Numbered from the stretch's first letter, positions 9,505 to 18,870 are shown. The stretch is DNA of 64,000 bases from Micropruina sp. (GCA_016711205.1 JADJTM010000003.1:535671-599670), one strand, 5' to 3'. The notes: a model not told the origin generated them from the sequence alone. A program made the numbers and translations.

Positions 9505-11036
9505 AGTGCTGCCCCGACTCCTCGAGTGGCCACCCACTCACCCTCGCGGGCCGCGTCTGTGAGGAGCCACCCGCCCACGGCCCAAAGCATGCTGAGAACC
9601 AGGAAGGACTGAATGAAGGAGAAGGCATCGAAGAAGTACATCGCCACGGCGTAGCCGATGGTCGCAGTCGCAACTGCTATGGCGAGGTCCCGATGGCTGG
9701 CGGGCACGCCGGGGGTGTGTGCATGCTTGATGAGCAGAACTGCCGGCGTCAGTATGAAGATGGCCAGGCCAACCACACCCAGGATCCCCAGCTCCATCAG
9801 GATCGCAAGCCACTGATTGTCGAGAATGAAAGAGTTGGCGTTCTCGCCGACCACGATTCTGCTGCCCAGCGCGCTGCCGAAGAAGGGCTGCTGGGCCACG
9901 ATCTCCAGGGCGGGCCCGATGTCTGCAAGCCGGCCTTGCCCGGCCCAGCCGGGCGAGGTGTACTGCGACGCGACCAGATTGTCCAGATCGAGAAAGGAAA
10001 GAAAGACCGTGTTGAACACGTTCGGCCTGACCAGGGCGACAAGGATCAGGGGTGGAATGGACAGCACCGCTAGCAGGCTCGCTACCCGCGGTCGCAACAG
10101 TAGAACGACCGCGAACATGCTTGCGAGCACCACAACGGCGGTGCGAGAGATCGCAGACATCATTCCCGCGAACAGGATCAGGGTGATGACTCCGTAGAAG
10201 ATTCTCCGATTGATGGGATTCTTCGGCCAGTCTGACCAGTTGGCGAGCCAGATCGCGGCTGGAATAAGAGTGGCGAGCATCACAACCAGCGCGATGGGGT
10301 GCTGTGCCGAACCAAAGGCGCGGAATGCTCCGATCGTTGTGGTTGCCTCCAGTTCGTCGCGAAGCAGGTGCAACGGCAGGAAATACGCATATGTGCGGAA
10401 GACGTTTATCCTGGTTGCGTACTCGAAGAGCGCGAAGAGGGATACCGTTGCGGCGGACCACGTGAGGAACACGAGAACTCGCTTCACGATAGATTCCGAG
10501 TCCAGAAGTTGTCGGACGATCACTAGTGGAACCAGGAGCATGAGAAAGGTAACAATGCCGCCGACGGCGCCATTGATAAGGCCCTTGCGAGTGAGCTCCG
10601 ACGCGTTGAATGCGAAGGACACCAGAATCGTGAACAAGTAGAAGAGCAGACCCGGACCGATCATCGTCTGGCGCCATCTGAGTGAGCCGCGGACGAAGAC
10701 CGCCCACAGAACCACACCCAGTCCGATGATCCAGAGCACGCGGTACGGCTCCAGCTGGAACGGGAGAGGAACCGGTAACGAGTAGGCGCGCGCGGGCACA
10801 AACATGATCATGGCGAGAACGGAAAAGAGAAGGAAACGCCATGAGTAGATCCGTTTACGGAGAGCGTAGACGATCGTGGCCAGCGCGAGCAATCCGGCGA
10901 TCGGTGCCGCGGGGAGGTCGAGCGTCGGGCTGACCGCTACGACCAGGACAACAAAGACGCCGTAAGCAATGGGAAGGCCGTACGAGCGCGGTGGGGCCTC
11001 TCGCGCGGCGGGCTGCGGCTTCCTAGTCACGACCAA
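9501..11036 (-). CDS. O-antigen ligase/polymerase-like (Wzy) protein
   Basis: A 511-aa integral membrane protein with about 12 helices and a large extracytoplasmic loop between residues about 350 and 410 (NLVASQYTSPGWAGQGRLADIG through EIVAQQPFFGSALGS). That arrangement and the PFFGSALGS / NSFILDNQWLAILMELG signature are typical of the Wzy_C/O-antigen ligase family. It would polymerise flipped repeat units outside the membrane. It starts at TTG 11036 (or GTG 11030), immediately after the Wzz-like stop. Neighbouring Wzz and Wzx genes support polymerase rather than ligase function. Confidence 0.85.
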   Translation of the reverse strand: MVVTRKPQPAAREAPPRSYGLPIAYGVFVVLVVAVSPTLDLPAAPIAGLLALATIVYALRKRIYSWRFLLFSVLAMIMFVPARAYSLPVPLPFQLEPYRVLWIIGLGVVLWAVFVRGSLRWRQTMIGPGLLFYLFTILVSFAFNASELTRKGLINGAVGGIVTFLMLLVPLVIVRQLLDSESIVKRVLVFLTWSAATVSLFALFEYATRINVFRTYAYFLPLHLLRDELEATTTIGAFRAFGSAQHPIALVVMLATLIPAAIWLANWSDWPKNPINRRIFYGVITLILFAGMMSAISRTAVVVLASMFAVVLLLRPRVASLLAVLSIPPLILVALVRPNVFNTVFLSFLDLDNLVASQYTSPGWAGQGRLADIGPALEIVAQQPFFGSALGSRIVVGENANSFILDNQWLAILMELGILGVVGLAIFILTPAVLLIKHAHTPGVPASHRDLAIAVATATIGYAVAMYFFDAFSFIQSFLVLSMLWAVGGWLLTDAAREGEWVATRGVGAAL

Positions 11037-11039
11037 TGC

Positions 11040-11819
11040 TCATGTTGCGTGCTCGTCTTGACGAGGTGAATCGGACTCGTCCTCTGCCGGCGGTATGGCT
11101 CGCTGAGCGGACGCCGACGCGCGTCGAGCGGTTCTCCAGCCATGGAGCGAGAATGCCAGGATGATGAATCCTAGGAAGATGCCCCCGGCAGTGAACACGA
11201 CAGGCGTATAAGGGTTGCTACCTTCAAGCATGATTGCCGGACCGACGTTGGTCACATAGATCTGAACGCGGTCCGCATTCTTTAGCTTCCGCTTGTCTTG
11301 CTCGGCCTTGACGTGCTCAAGAAACACATCGACCGTGACGCTGGCCAGCAACTCGGCGCGCTCGGGGCTCGTTGACACCGCGGTGACATCGAGCAACGGA
11401 AGCCGAAGGTTGCCAGGAAAGCGCTCGTTGCCGCCCGGCTGAGTGGTGCGTCGCAGGGCGGAAATGGACTCCACCTCGCGATCCATGCCCCGGACGCGTT
11501 CGACCACCGTTGATTGTAGATTGGAGCCGGATATCAGATAGGCGTAGATGACCGCGGTGTTGCTGAGGTCGATGGACTGTGGCGCCGTGAATCCCTCAGG
11601 AATCGGGCGGGCAGGAACTTCGACCTGGTAGTTCGTGTCATTCGCGCTGGTGACCAACAGCGTCGTCGTTGCGGCGTAGGATCTGATCGACTTGCTGGTG
11701 AGCCCATCTGGGCCGACGGTAAAGCCGGCGAGGATTCCGGTGCCTGCCGCGATGATCATCCCAACGAGGAGCAGCCACTTATAATTCCATAGGATCCGGA
11801 GATATGCTGGGATTTCCAT
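11040..11819 (-). CDS. Chain-length determinant (Wzz/CapA-like)
   Basis: With the ATG at 11819 the product is 259 aa: MEIPAYLRILWNYKWLLLVGM as the first membrane segment, a roughly 180-residue outside domain, and a second membrane segment (PVVFTAGGIFLGFIILAFSL) followed by a short charged tail. This is the two-TM Wzz topology. There is no attached tyrosine-kinase domain and no kinase gene next door, so feedback control by phosphorylation is not evident. The longer reading frame reaching 11894 has no recognisable extra domain. It is the first gene of operon A. Confidence 0.83.
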   Translation of the reverse strand: MEIPAYLRILWNYKWLLLVGMIIAAGTGILAGFTVGPDGLTSKSIRSYAATTTLLVTSANDTNYQVEVPARPIPEGFTAPQSIDLSNTAVIYAYLISGSNLQSTVVERVRGMDREVESISALRRTTQPGGNERFPGNLRLPLLDVTAVSTSPERAELLASVTVDVFLEHVKAEQDKRKLKNADRVQIYVTNVGPAIMLEGSNPYTPVVFTAGGIFLGFIILAFSLHGWRTARRASASAQRAIPPAEDESDSPRQDEHAT

Positions 11820-11953
11820 GATGCTGAATGCCGCCCTAGATCTCTCGGACCGCGCGCGCACGTAGTCGGGAAACCACGGCGTGGCGAGCAGCATCCGGCC
11901 CTAGTAGATGACCGGGAAAGAAGCCGAATCCGCTGGAGCGAACTGTGCTCGCT

Positions 11954-11981
11954 CGCATAATTGGCAATGTCGTCACGTCAA
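11954..11981 (-). promoter_or_regulatory. Candidate promoter for operon A
   Basis: On the minus strand TTGACG (11976-11981) and TATGCG (11954-11959) are separated by 16 nt. The first hexamer is close to the sigma-70 consensus, the second is weak. The predicted start of transcription near 11947 would give a leader of about 130 nt before the Wzz ATG at 11819. Confidence 0.35.
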
Positions 11982-12430
11982 GTTCTCCCGAAGCGTACTA
12001 TATTCTGTCGCCCCGCTTGAGCGAGCGGGGTCAGTGTACCACTTGCGTGAGCCCCGGAGCTGATCGGCGGCGGCGACTCGGCTGTGGCGCTGGCGCGCCG
12101 ACTTTTGGCCATCGCCTCCCCCTGTCCGTTGTTCGAAAGCGCGAAAGTGGAGATGCGACCGCCTCGGCCGGCTACTCGTCGATCGTACAATGCGAGGCCG
12201 CGGTTTCCAGAGCCGCGGGTGAGTCAGGCGCCGCCACCCCGCTTGGCGGCGGGCGTGGGTGCGATCAGCGACGTCGCCACTGGGAACCGCTGCCGGCGGC
12301 GGCCTGCTGCGGGGGAGGGGACGGCGAGCGCCTGCAATGGCCGGCCCGCCGCGCCGCGAACGCCCGGCAGGGTGGTGGGACTTCCCTAGCCGGGAGCGGT
12401 GCTTGACCCTAAGACGGCCGGCGCGGGCTA
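11982..12430. other. Gene-poor gap with two hairpins
   Basis: I see no convincing gene in this stretch; its reading frames have no family motifs. It holds two hairpins: 12011-12030 (CCCCGCT, 6-nt loop, AGCGGGG) and 12229-12251 (CGCCGCCA, 7-nt loop, TGGCGGCG). Neither is followed by a T run. They lie just downstream of the minus-strand GT4 gene and may end its transcript, separating the 12.4-17.2 kb operon from operon A. Confidence 0.4.
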
Positions 12431-13792
12431 CTACGGCGCGCTGCGCTCGATCAAGTACCGGGTGAACTCGTCAATGTCCTCAAGATCGACTCGACGGCGG
12501 CCGAGCTGGTCCGAGAGTGTGTTCTCTGCCGGCGGGACGGCGGTGAGGGGCTTGTTGAAGGCTGCGAGTCCGTCGAACACGCCGACGTAGGCCTCGGCCT
12601 GTGGCCTCCAGTCAAGCTCGGCGACGGCCCTGGCCCTGGCCCTGCGACCGAGCTCGGCGCGCAACGTGGGGTTCTCGATCAGGTGCTCCACGGCGTCCGC
12701 GAACGCCGTTATATCGCCGGAGTCCACATAGAGCCCGCAGTCACCGCCCGATACGCGCGTCTCGGTGAGATCAAAGGAAATCGTGGGTAGGCCGAAGGAC
12801 ATGTACTCCATGGTCTTGTTCATTGTGGACAGGTCGTTAAGGGGCGTGCCGAGATCGGGTCCCAAGCCGATGTCGGCCCGACTGAGATACTCGGACACCT
12901 GATTCCTGTCGACTCGCCCGGTGAAAGAAACCTTCCCATCCAGGCCGAGTTGCGTGCACTGGACGCGCAACGCAGCCAGGCAGTCGCCGAAACCAAGGAG
13001 TGTTGCTGTGACATCCTGCCGTCCGCGCCGGTGCACCAGCTCGTCCATCAGCAGCAACACCTGATCAACCCCGTCCTGCGGTCCCATAATTCCGATGTAG
13101 ACGAGATTGATGGTGCCGCTGGGTCGTGGATCGGCTGGGTAGATGGGACGCATCTGTGCGGTGTCCGGGCCGCTACGAACCACGGTCACATGTCGAGGAT
13201 CCACCTGGCCGCGCTCGATCGCTATCGCTCGGTAGGAGTCGTTGGTCGAGATCACCCGGTCGGCGGTTCGGAACGTCATTCGCTCCAACCAGAGCAGCCC
13301 CCGATACTCCAGACGCCGCAGCAAGCCCGCCGGCTGGCCGAATCTGGATAGGAACAGTTCAGGGTTCAAGTCGTGATGGTCGAATACAAACTCGACGCCT
13401 CGCGGACGCCACAGCCGGGCGAGGAGCCAGTAGGTGTCCGGTGGATTGCACGCCTGAATGATGTCGAACTGCGTTCTCCGCCACACCTGCAGAGAAAGCC
13501 AGGCCGTCCGGACCCAGCTGTAGGCGAACTCCCAGGCGAACCCCAGGAGACCGGCAGCCTCCGGCGCCGGCCGGTATTTGTAGATCTCGACTCCCTCAAG
13601 CTGCTCGCGGGCCGGATCGCCGGGGCCCTTCGGGCAGATCACACTCACCCGGTAGCCGCGTCGGACCAACGCCTGGCACTCAAGCCACACCCTGCGGTCA
13701 AGTGGCACCGGAAGGTTCTGAACAATGATCAGAACGTGCGGGACCGAGCCTTTACTGCGTTGAGTCCTCGGGTCAGGGGTGGACGTCATCAC
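12431..13792 (-). CDS. GT4 family glycosyltransferase
   Basis: A 453-aa GT-B enzyme. The N-terminal domain starts with HVLIIVQNLPVPLDRRVW and includes DIIQACNPPDTYWL. The C-terminal domain has LVYIGIMGPQDGVDQ and a donor-binding region (NKTMEYMSFGLPTISFDL) that replaces the usual ExxxxxxE with E-x6-P. The family uses nucleotide-activated sugars with retention. The start is the GTG at 13792 or ATG at 13789; both overlap the stop of the NAD-synthase-like gene (GTGATG). It is therefore in the same operon as the AsnB and ACP genes and might be the enzyme that uses or modifies their product. Confidence 0.85.
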   Translation of the reverse strand: MMTSTPDPRTQRSKGSVPHVLIIVQNLPVPLDRRVWLECQALVRRGYRVSVICPKGPGDPAREQLEGVEIYKYRPAPEAAGLLGFAWEFAYSWVRTAWLSLQVWRRTQFDIIQACNPPDTYWLLARLWRPRGVEFVFDHHDLNPELFLSRFGQPAGLLRRLEYRGLLWLERMTFRTADRVISTNDSYRAIAIERGQVDPRHVTVVRSGPDTAQMRPIYPADPRPSGTINLVYIGIMGPQDGVDQVLLLMDELVHRRGRQDVTATLLGFGDCLAALRVQCTQLGLDGKVSFTGRVDRNQVSEYLSRADIGLGPDLGTPLNDLSTMNKTMEYMSFGLPTISFDLTETRVSGGDCGLYVDSGDITAFADAVEHLIENPTLRAELGRRARARAVAELDWRPQAEAYVGVFDGLAAFNKPLTAVPPAENTLSDQLGRRRVDLEDIDEFTRYLIERSAP

Positions 13793-14775
13793 GGCTCGAG
13801 CGGAGCTTCGACGAGTACCGGGGGGAGGTGGAGGTATCGGGTGGTCATCCGCTTCTGGTCGATGTCGCGGAACACGCGGTCAACCTGTTCGACGGTCAGA
13901 CCCACGGCGCCGGCGATGTCCTCGCGGGGGACGCCGTTGTTCTTGCCGTACAAGCACAAGTCCATCTCGCGGTAGGGAAGCGAAAAATAGAACTCTTCCT
14001 GTGACTGCGGCAACGAGTACGTGTCCGTGGTCGGTGGACGCGTCCTAATCGACTCGGGCACGCCCAGATACTCTGCCATGCCGTAGACCTGCGATTTGTA
14101 GAGGTGGGCGATCGGCTTGATGTCGGCCGAGCCATCACCGTTCTTGACGAAGAAGCCCTGGTCGTACTCGAGGCGGTTCGGCGTCCCCGTCGTCACGTAG
14201 TTCAGCCGGTCAGCGTGGTAGTACTCGAGCATCTTCCGGGCCCGCTGTTTGAAGTTGGTCGCGGCGACGATGCCCAGGTACGCCTCCGTCGGCAGCCGAT
14301 GCCGGGTCTGCGTGCCGTCCGGCGCCTCGATGACGATCGAATAGATGCGCAAGGCATCGGAGTTCGTGACGCTAGGCAGAACGATCTTCGACTTCCAGCC
14401 CGGCCCATAGGCGGGTTCGACCGTGCGAATCGCGTCGTCCCGCCGCCGGTAGCATCCGGCCGCTTCGAGGATGGCGGAGATCTCCTCCAGCACGGAGTCG
14501 ATGCCGAGGAAATCCGACACGGACCGACTCAAGTTGATCGTTTCGGGAGACGAGTCCTGCTCAGGCATGTGAAGTCCGAACCCCCGGCTCTTGCCCAGAG
14601 CGCGTACGCACAGGGCCGCCGTCACGCTGGAGTCGATTCCTCCGGAGAGAGCCACCACCGCGCCGCGCCTGCGGGCGGTCGTCAAATACTCGCGAATTCT
14701 CTGAGTAATCCTGTCGGCCTCAGCGGCGAGGTCAATGGTCAAGGTGTCAGGACCGAACGTAGCTGGCTGGGACAT
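13789..14775 (-). CDS. NAD+ synthase-like ATP pyrophosphatase
   Basis: The 328-aa protein (ATG at 14775) has the N-type ATP-pyrophosphatase loop ALSGGIDSSVTA and later NadE-family blocks TTGTPNRLEY, FFVKNGDGSADIKPIAHLYKSQVY and RPPTTDTY. It lacks a glutaminase or nitrilase domain, so it would use free ammonia or ammonia from a partner. NadE proper amidates deamido-NAD after adenylating the carboxylate. In this operon, overlapping AsnB by 29 bp, it may have been recruited to amidate another carboxylate. A plain NAD synthase cannot be excluded; presence of a second nadE elsewhere would be informative. Confidence 0.75.
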   Translation of the reverse strand: MSQPATFGPDTLTIDLAAEADRITQRIREYLTTARRRGAVVALSGGIDSSVTAALCVRALGKSRGFGLHMPEQDSSPETINLSRSVSDFLGIDSVLEEISAILEAAGCYRRRDDAIRTVEPAYGPGWKSKIVLPSVTNSDALRIYSIVIEAPDGTQTRHRLPTEAYLGIVAATNFKQRARKMLEYYHADRLNYVTTGTPNRLEYDQGFFVKNGDGSADIKPIAHLYKSQVYGMAEYLGVPESIRTRPPTTDTYSLPQSQEEFYFSLPYREMDLCLYGKNNGVPREDIAGAVGLTVEQVDRVFRDIDQKRMTTRYLHLPPVLVEAPLEP

Positions 14776-16759
14776 CCTGCTCTCTTTCTGAATCGACCAG
14801 ATCGATGACGAGCAGGGGGTCCGCCGGTCGCTCGACAGCAATCTGAGAAGGGGCGATGAACTGTTGATATAGCAATTGGGTGGACAGTACCGCAAGCATG
14901 CGCATGTTGTCGGTGTTGCCGAAGCGTCCGCGTCGTAGTCGAGCCTTGGCCGTCAGCCCGGCAACCTGGCGGGCGTCGAAGACGCCGCAGGCCATCACCT
15001 GCTCGGGCGCAAGCGCTTCAGCTACCCACCCGGGCGGCTCTGCGCTGAAGAAGCTCGCCGCGTCCGGTGCCCGGTACGGCTGCTTGTGCCGGTTGCGGAT
15101 CTCTTCCGGCACCAGATCCGCGAAGGCGTACTTGAGGATGAACTTCTCATCCAGGCCGAACAACTTGTGCCGCGCGGGCAGGTTGTTCGCGAAGTCGACG
15201 ACATCAGGATCGAGGAAGGGGAAGCGGCCTTCGACCGAGTTCCCGAGGATCATCCGGTCGCCCTGGGAGGCGAGGATGTACCCGGCCAGCAGGGTGGTCA
15301 TTTCCAGCCACTGGGCTCGGCTCAGCGGGTCCCAGGCGTCGCTGCCGCTCGGTAGCGAGACTGCGGCGCCGTCCGTCGAGTCCCGGGCCTGGTCCCGAAT
15401 CGCTGAGCTGAGCATCGACTTCAGCGCCGACGTGGAATTCCAGCGCGGCCGATGGGACATGGCGGGGTCGGCCGGATCGAGGTCCTGTGAGAAGAAGTCG
15501 CGGGCGAAGGCGGGCGCCTTGCCGGGGTTGCGGGCCATCCATGGATACAGCAGTTCGACAGCGCGAGCGCGGACCGGGGAGTCCGGGTCCTTTGCGATAA
15601 AGGCGCGGACCCGGGCCTCGCGATAGATGTCGTAGCCCCCGAGAACCTCGTCCGCCCCTTCGCCGGTGACGACCACCTTGAAGCCGCTCTCACGGGCGAG
15701 CCCGGCCAGCAGGAACAGAGGGGCCGGTGCGGCCCGGAGCAGCGGTGACTCGGCGTGCCGAACAACCTCGGGGAAGACGCCGGCAACATCGGAGGCCGAG
15801 ATGACGATCTCATGGTGCTCCGTTCCGAGTGCCGCCGCCATCCGGTGCTGAAAGGTACCTTCATCGAATTCGGCGTCCGCAAACCTGATAGAGAACGTCG
15901 CGAGCGGTGAGTCGGTGAAATTCCTGATCGCCGCCGTGGTGACCGATGAATCCAGGCCGCCGGACAGGTAGGCCCCCACCGAAACGTCGCTGCGTTCGAA
16001 GCGGAGTCGGGTGGCCTGGATGAGCTTGTTACGCAGTTCGGCGGCATTCGATTCGAGATCCTGGTTTGCTTCTCTGCCTCGATCCGGGAACTCGATCTGC
16101 CAGTAGGGTTCGCATCTAAGGCCGTCACGATCGAAGACCGCGTAGTTCCCTGGAGGAAGTTGTTCAATGCCCGAAAATACTGTCCTAGGGGCAATGGCCG
16201 ACCAGTAGGTGAGGACTTGATCGAGCCCAGCGGGATCAAAGGACGGACGAGGCGACGCCGCTTCGGCAAAAAGGGCCTTGATCTCCGAAGCAAAAGCTAG
16301 GTGTCCGCTGGTGTGCCGGTAATAGAGCGGGCAGATCCCCACTCGATCTCGGGAGAGGATCAGACGCTGATTGTTCCGCTCCCACAACGCGATGGCCCAT
16401 TGCCCATTGAATCGCGTGAAAGCGCCCTCTCCCCACTCCTCCCACGCGTGCACGATGACCTCGGTGTCGCTGGCCGTCCGGAAGACGTGCCCGCGGTCGC
16501 GCAGCTGGTGGCGCAACTCGACGTAGTTGAAGATCTCACCGTTGAACACGACCCAGACGGTGCCGTCCTCGTTGCAGAGCGGCTGCGCGCCACCGGCCGT
16601 GTCGATGATCGCAAGGCGGGCATGACCGAGGACTGCATGGTGGTCGCGTAGGTAGCCGCTACCGTCCGGGCCTCGGTGACTGATCGCGCCGATCATCGCC
16701 GTCACGTCCGACACCGCTGGCTGATCGCCTGTGGCTACAATCCCGCAGATGCCGCACAT
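14747..16759 (-). CDS. Asparagine synthase-type amidotransferase
   Basis: This 670-aa protein has both AsnB domains. The N-terminal glutaminase starts MCGICGIVATGDQ with catalytic Cys2 and includes SHRGPDGSGYLRDHHAVLGHARLAI and VVFNGEIFNYVELR. The synthetase half has the ATP-PPase loop GAYLSGGLDSSVTTAA. Length fits the 600-660-aa family used in polysaccharide and peptide loci rather than the shorter primary AsnB. It starts at ATG 16759, sharing one base with the stop of the 68-aa gene (TGATG). It would release ammonia from glutamine and amidate an adenylated carboxylate, possibly one carried by the ACP encoded two genes upstream. Confidence 0.88.
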   Translation of the reverse strand: MCGICGIVATGDQPAVSDVTAMIGAISHRGPDGSGYLRDHHAVLGHARLAIIDTAGGAQPLCNEDGTVWVVFNGEIFNYVELRHQLRDRGHVFRTASDTEVIVHAWEEWGEGAFTRFNGQWAIALWERNNQRLILSRDRVGICPLYYRHTSGHLAFASEIKALFAEAASPRPSFDPAGLDQVLTYWSAIAPRTVFSGIEQLPPGNYAVFDRDGLRCEPYWQIEFPDRGREANQDLESNAAELRNKLIQATRLRFERSDVSVGAYLSGGLDSSVTTAAIRNFTDSPLATFSIRFADAEFDEGTFQHRMAAALGTEHHEIVISASDVAGVFPEVVRHAESPLLRAAPAPLFLLAGLARESGFKVVVTGEGADEVLGGYDIYREARVRAFIAKDPDSPVRARAVELLYPWMARNPGKAPAFARDFFSQDLDPADPAMSHRPRWNSTSALKSMLSSAIRDQARDSTDGAAVSLPSGSDAWDPLSRAQWLEMTTLLAGYILASQGDRMILGNSVEGRFPFLDPDVVDFANNLPARHKLFGLDEKFILKYAFADLVPEEIRNRHKQPYRAPDAASFFSAEPPGWVAEALAPEQVMACGVFDARQVAGLTAKARLRRGRFGNTDNMRMLAVLSTQLLYQQFIAPSQIAVERPADPLLVIDLVDSEREQDVPASYVRS

Positions 16760-16965
16760 CAGTCACGACCCTGCAACTGTAACGCGGTTTGGAGAGCAGA
16801 CGTTTCGGTCAGAAAAGCCGGCTGAAGCTGTTCATCGGTCAAAGTCAGATCGAAGACGTCCTCCAGGAATATGGCCGTGCAAACCGCCTCCAGTGCCTCG
16901 TCCCCACCTCGTGTTCGCGCGGCGTTCCACTCCGCAACGAGTTGGGCGATGAAGGCATCGTTCAT
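16759..16965 (-). CDS. Small acidic protein between ACP and AsnB
   Basis: This 68-aa reading frame overlaps the ACP stop by 4 bp (ATGA) and the AsnB start by one base (TGATG), which is strong evidence that it is translated. The product is acidic and helical (MNDAFIAQLVAEWNAARTRG, then FLEDVFDLTLTDEQL). The block EDVFDLTLTDEQL resembles helix 3 surroundings of carrier proteins, but no phosphopantetheine Ser motif is present. I do not recognise it. It could be a scaffold or docking partner for the ACP or amidotransferase. Confidence 0.65.
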   Translation of the reverse strand: MNDAFIAQLVAEWNAARTRGGDEALEAVCTAIFLEDVFDLTLTDEQLQPAFLTETSALQTALQLQGRD

Positions 16966-17231
16966 GCGGCGCCCGCAGTCTCGCCCGTCTTTCGCAGTAC
17001 ATATTGGGTGAGCCCAGCGATACTTCCGAGGTTGTCCGGCACGGTCTCTGTGTCATCCACGGAGAAGCCATACCGTTCCTCGAGGAATTCGATGAGCTCG
17101 AGCACTCCGGTCGAGTCGAGGACGCCGGTCTCGAGCAACGAGTCCGTCTCTTCGGGGAGCCGGGCTTCGTCGCCGAACAAGAACATCGACGTAATGAACT
17201 CTTTCAGTTCATCGGTTACCTGCGACTCCAC
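16962..17231 (-). CDS. Acyl carrier protein
   Basis: An 89-aa acidic four-helix protein with the phosphopantetheine site in GVLDSTGVLELIEFLEE (Ser 40) and a typical C-terminal helix. The start is the GTG at 17231 with GGGGG 4 nt upstream; longer frames run into the divergent gene. It would be charged by the AMP-forming ligase encoded divergently at 17363 and activated by the AcpS encoded at 19736. It heads the operon ACP - 68-aa protein - AsnB - NadE-like - GT4. Confidence 0.85.
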   Translation of the reverse strand: MESQVTDELKEFITSMFLFGDEARLPEETDSLLETGVLDSTGVLELIEFLEERYGFSVDDTETVPDNLGSIAGLTQYVLRKTGETAGAA

Positions 17232-17279
17232 GATGCCCCCATAGTGATTGGCCAGCGCCGGTCGGCGCCGGGCGGACTC

Positions 17280-17287
17280 ATTATAGT
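17280..17287. promoter_or_regulatory. Divergent -10 elements between ACP and ligase genes
   Basis: The 131-bp spacer holds a perfect TATAAT on the minus strand (17280-17285) overlapping TATAGT on the plus strand (17282-17287). Neither has a good -35 at 16-18 nt. The overlap would let one RNA polymerase block the other, or let one regulator serve both operons. Confidence 0.35.
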
Positions 17288-17362
17288 ATGAGCGGTCGGC
17301 TCGCGCGCCAGAGAGGACCTCGGGCGGACCGCCGACATCGTGGCCGGCGGTAAGGAGTGGAC

Positions 17363-18856
17363 ATGCCGACAGACACGGACGCCCCGGGTGGGTTTGCGGA
17401 CTTTCTGCTCGCCGCCGGGCTGGACGAGGACATCGCGGTCGTCGATGCCGCCGGCCGCTACACCTACCTGGAGTTGCGCGAGGCCGTTCAGCGACTGGTG
17501 CTCCGGCTGGACGGACTGGGCCTTGAGGTCGGAGCGCGGATAGCGGTCTTGGGGCCCAACTCCTTTTTCTGGGTCGCTGCCTACCTCGCTGTCCTGAAGG
17601 TGGGCGTGGTGGTGCCACTCTCGGACAAGCTCTCGGCCGAGGAACTGAGCGCCCAGGCGGAGTGGACGGACTGCGTCGCGGTGATGATCGACCAACGCTT
17701 GGTTCGCCGGGTCGGGGACGCCTTCGGCGCGCGTCCGGTGATCACGCAGGCTGACCTGCGAGAAGACGCTGGCGAGGTTCGCCCGGCGCGCGTCGTCGAG
17801 CCGGGTGCGGACGCGGCGATGATCCTGACCTCGGGCACCACGTCGGAGCCGAAGGCGGTTCGTCTCACGCACGCCAATCTGCTGGCGAACACCCGCTCGA
17901 TCGTGAGTTACCTGGGGCTGGATCGATCCGATCGGATGCTGGTCATCCTGCCGCTGCACTACTGCTACGGCGCGTCGCTGCTGCACACGCACCTCGCGGT
18001 GGGGGCTTCGATCGTGCTCTGCAACACCTTCGCGTTCCCGCAGACCGCGGTCGACCTGATCGAGCGAGAGGGCTGCACCGGCTTTGCCGGCGTGCCTTCG
18101 ACCTTTCAACTACTCATGCGGGCCAGCAGCTATCCGCATCGCAAGCTGGCTTCACTGCGCTTGGTCCAGCAGGCGGGTGGCCGACTGGCCCCCGAGATGA
18201 TCCAGCAAGTAGTGGCCGCGCAGCCCGACAGTCTCTTCTTCGTCATGTACGGGCAGACCGAGGCGACCGCCAGGCTGTCCTACCTGCCGCCCGAACTCCT
18301 GGCCAAGAAACTGGGCAGCGTCGGCCGGGGGATTCCCGGCGTGGATCTTCAGGTGATCGACGAAGCGGGCCAGCCGGTCTCGGTTGGGCAGGTCGGCGAG
18401 ATCGTCGCACGTGGAGCGAACATCTCCCCGGGCTACTACAAGGATCCGGACGGCACCGCGGCCAAGTTCACCGGGGGCGCGTTGCGGACCGGTGACCTGG
18501 CGACGGTGGACGACGAGGGCTTCGTCTACATCGTCGGACGCTCCGGAGACTTCATCAAGTCCTGGGGGCATCGGGTGTCCTCGCCCCAGGTCGAGGCGGC
18601 CGCGCTGCGACTCCCCGGCGTCACCGAAGCTGCCGCGGTGGGCCTGCCGGACGATGAGGCCGGCGAGGCCATCGCGCTCGCCGTGACCCTGGCGCCGGGC
18701 CATCAGCTCGAGGCAGACACAGCCCGGGCCCGGCTCAGCCAGTTGCTCCCCAAACACGCCGTGCCAAAGACGGTTCATGTGCTGGACGCCTTTCCGCTGA
18801 ACGCATCGGGCAAGGTGTCGAAGCGGGCCCTGCGAAAGCAGTTGGAGCAGGCCTGA
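17363..18856 (+). CDS. AMP-forming acyl/amino-acid-ACP ligase
   Basis: A 497-aa ANL-superfamily enzyme. The P-loop is ILTSGTTSEPKAVRLTHANL, the A5 motif is MYGQTEATAR, the A7 motif is LRTGDLATVDDEGF, the hinge is VGRSGDFIKSWGHRVS, and the C-terminal catalytic Lys is in NASGKVSKRALR. All catalytic parts are present. The start is the ATG at 17363, 5 nt after AAGGAG. It would adenylate a carboxylic acid and load it on CoA or, given the divergent ACP gene, on the ACP. The substrate is unknown. Confidence 0.85.
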   Translation: MPTDTDAPGGFADFLLAAGLDEDIAVVDAAGRYTYLELREAVQRLVLRLDGLGLEVGARIAVLGPNSFFWVAAYLAVLKVGVVVPLSDKLSAEELSAQAEWTDCVAVMIDQRLVRRVGDAFGARPVITQADLREDAGEVRPARVVEPGADAAMILTSGTTSEPKAVRLTHANLLANTRSIVSYLGLDRSDRMLVILPLHYCYGASLLHTHLAVGASIVLCNTFAFPQTAVDLIEREGCTGFAGVPSTFQLLMRASSYPHRKLASLRLVQQAGGRLAPEMIQQVVAAQPDSLFFVMYGQTEATARLSYLPPELLAKKLGSVGRGIPGVDLQVIDEAGQPVSVGQVGEIVARGANISPGYYKDPDGTAAKFTGGALRTGDLATVDDEGFVYIVGRSGDFIKSWGHRVSSPQVEAAALRLPGVTEAAAVGLPDDEAGEAIALAVTLAPGHQLEADTARARLSQLLPKHAVPKTVHVLDAFPLNASGKVSKRALRKQLEQA

Positions 18857-18870
18857 GGGCCAGCTAGAAT
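18842..18870 (+). promoter_or_regulatory. Promoter for SGNH-acpS unit
   Basis: TTGGAG (18842-18847) and TAGAAT (18865-18870) are 17 nt apart, inside the end of the ligase gene. Transcription would begin near 18877, 27 nt before the ATG at 18904, which has a GGGGGG ribosome-binding tract at 18890-18895. Confidence 0.5.

Noticed and set aside
12084..12389. Plus-strand 101-aa frame in the 12 kb gap
   Set aside because: Arg/Ala/Pro-rich, no start context and no motif; typical of random frames in GC-rich DNA.
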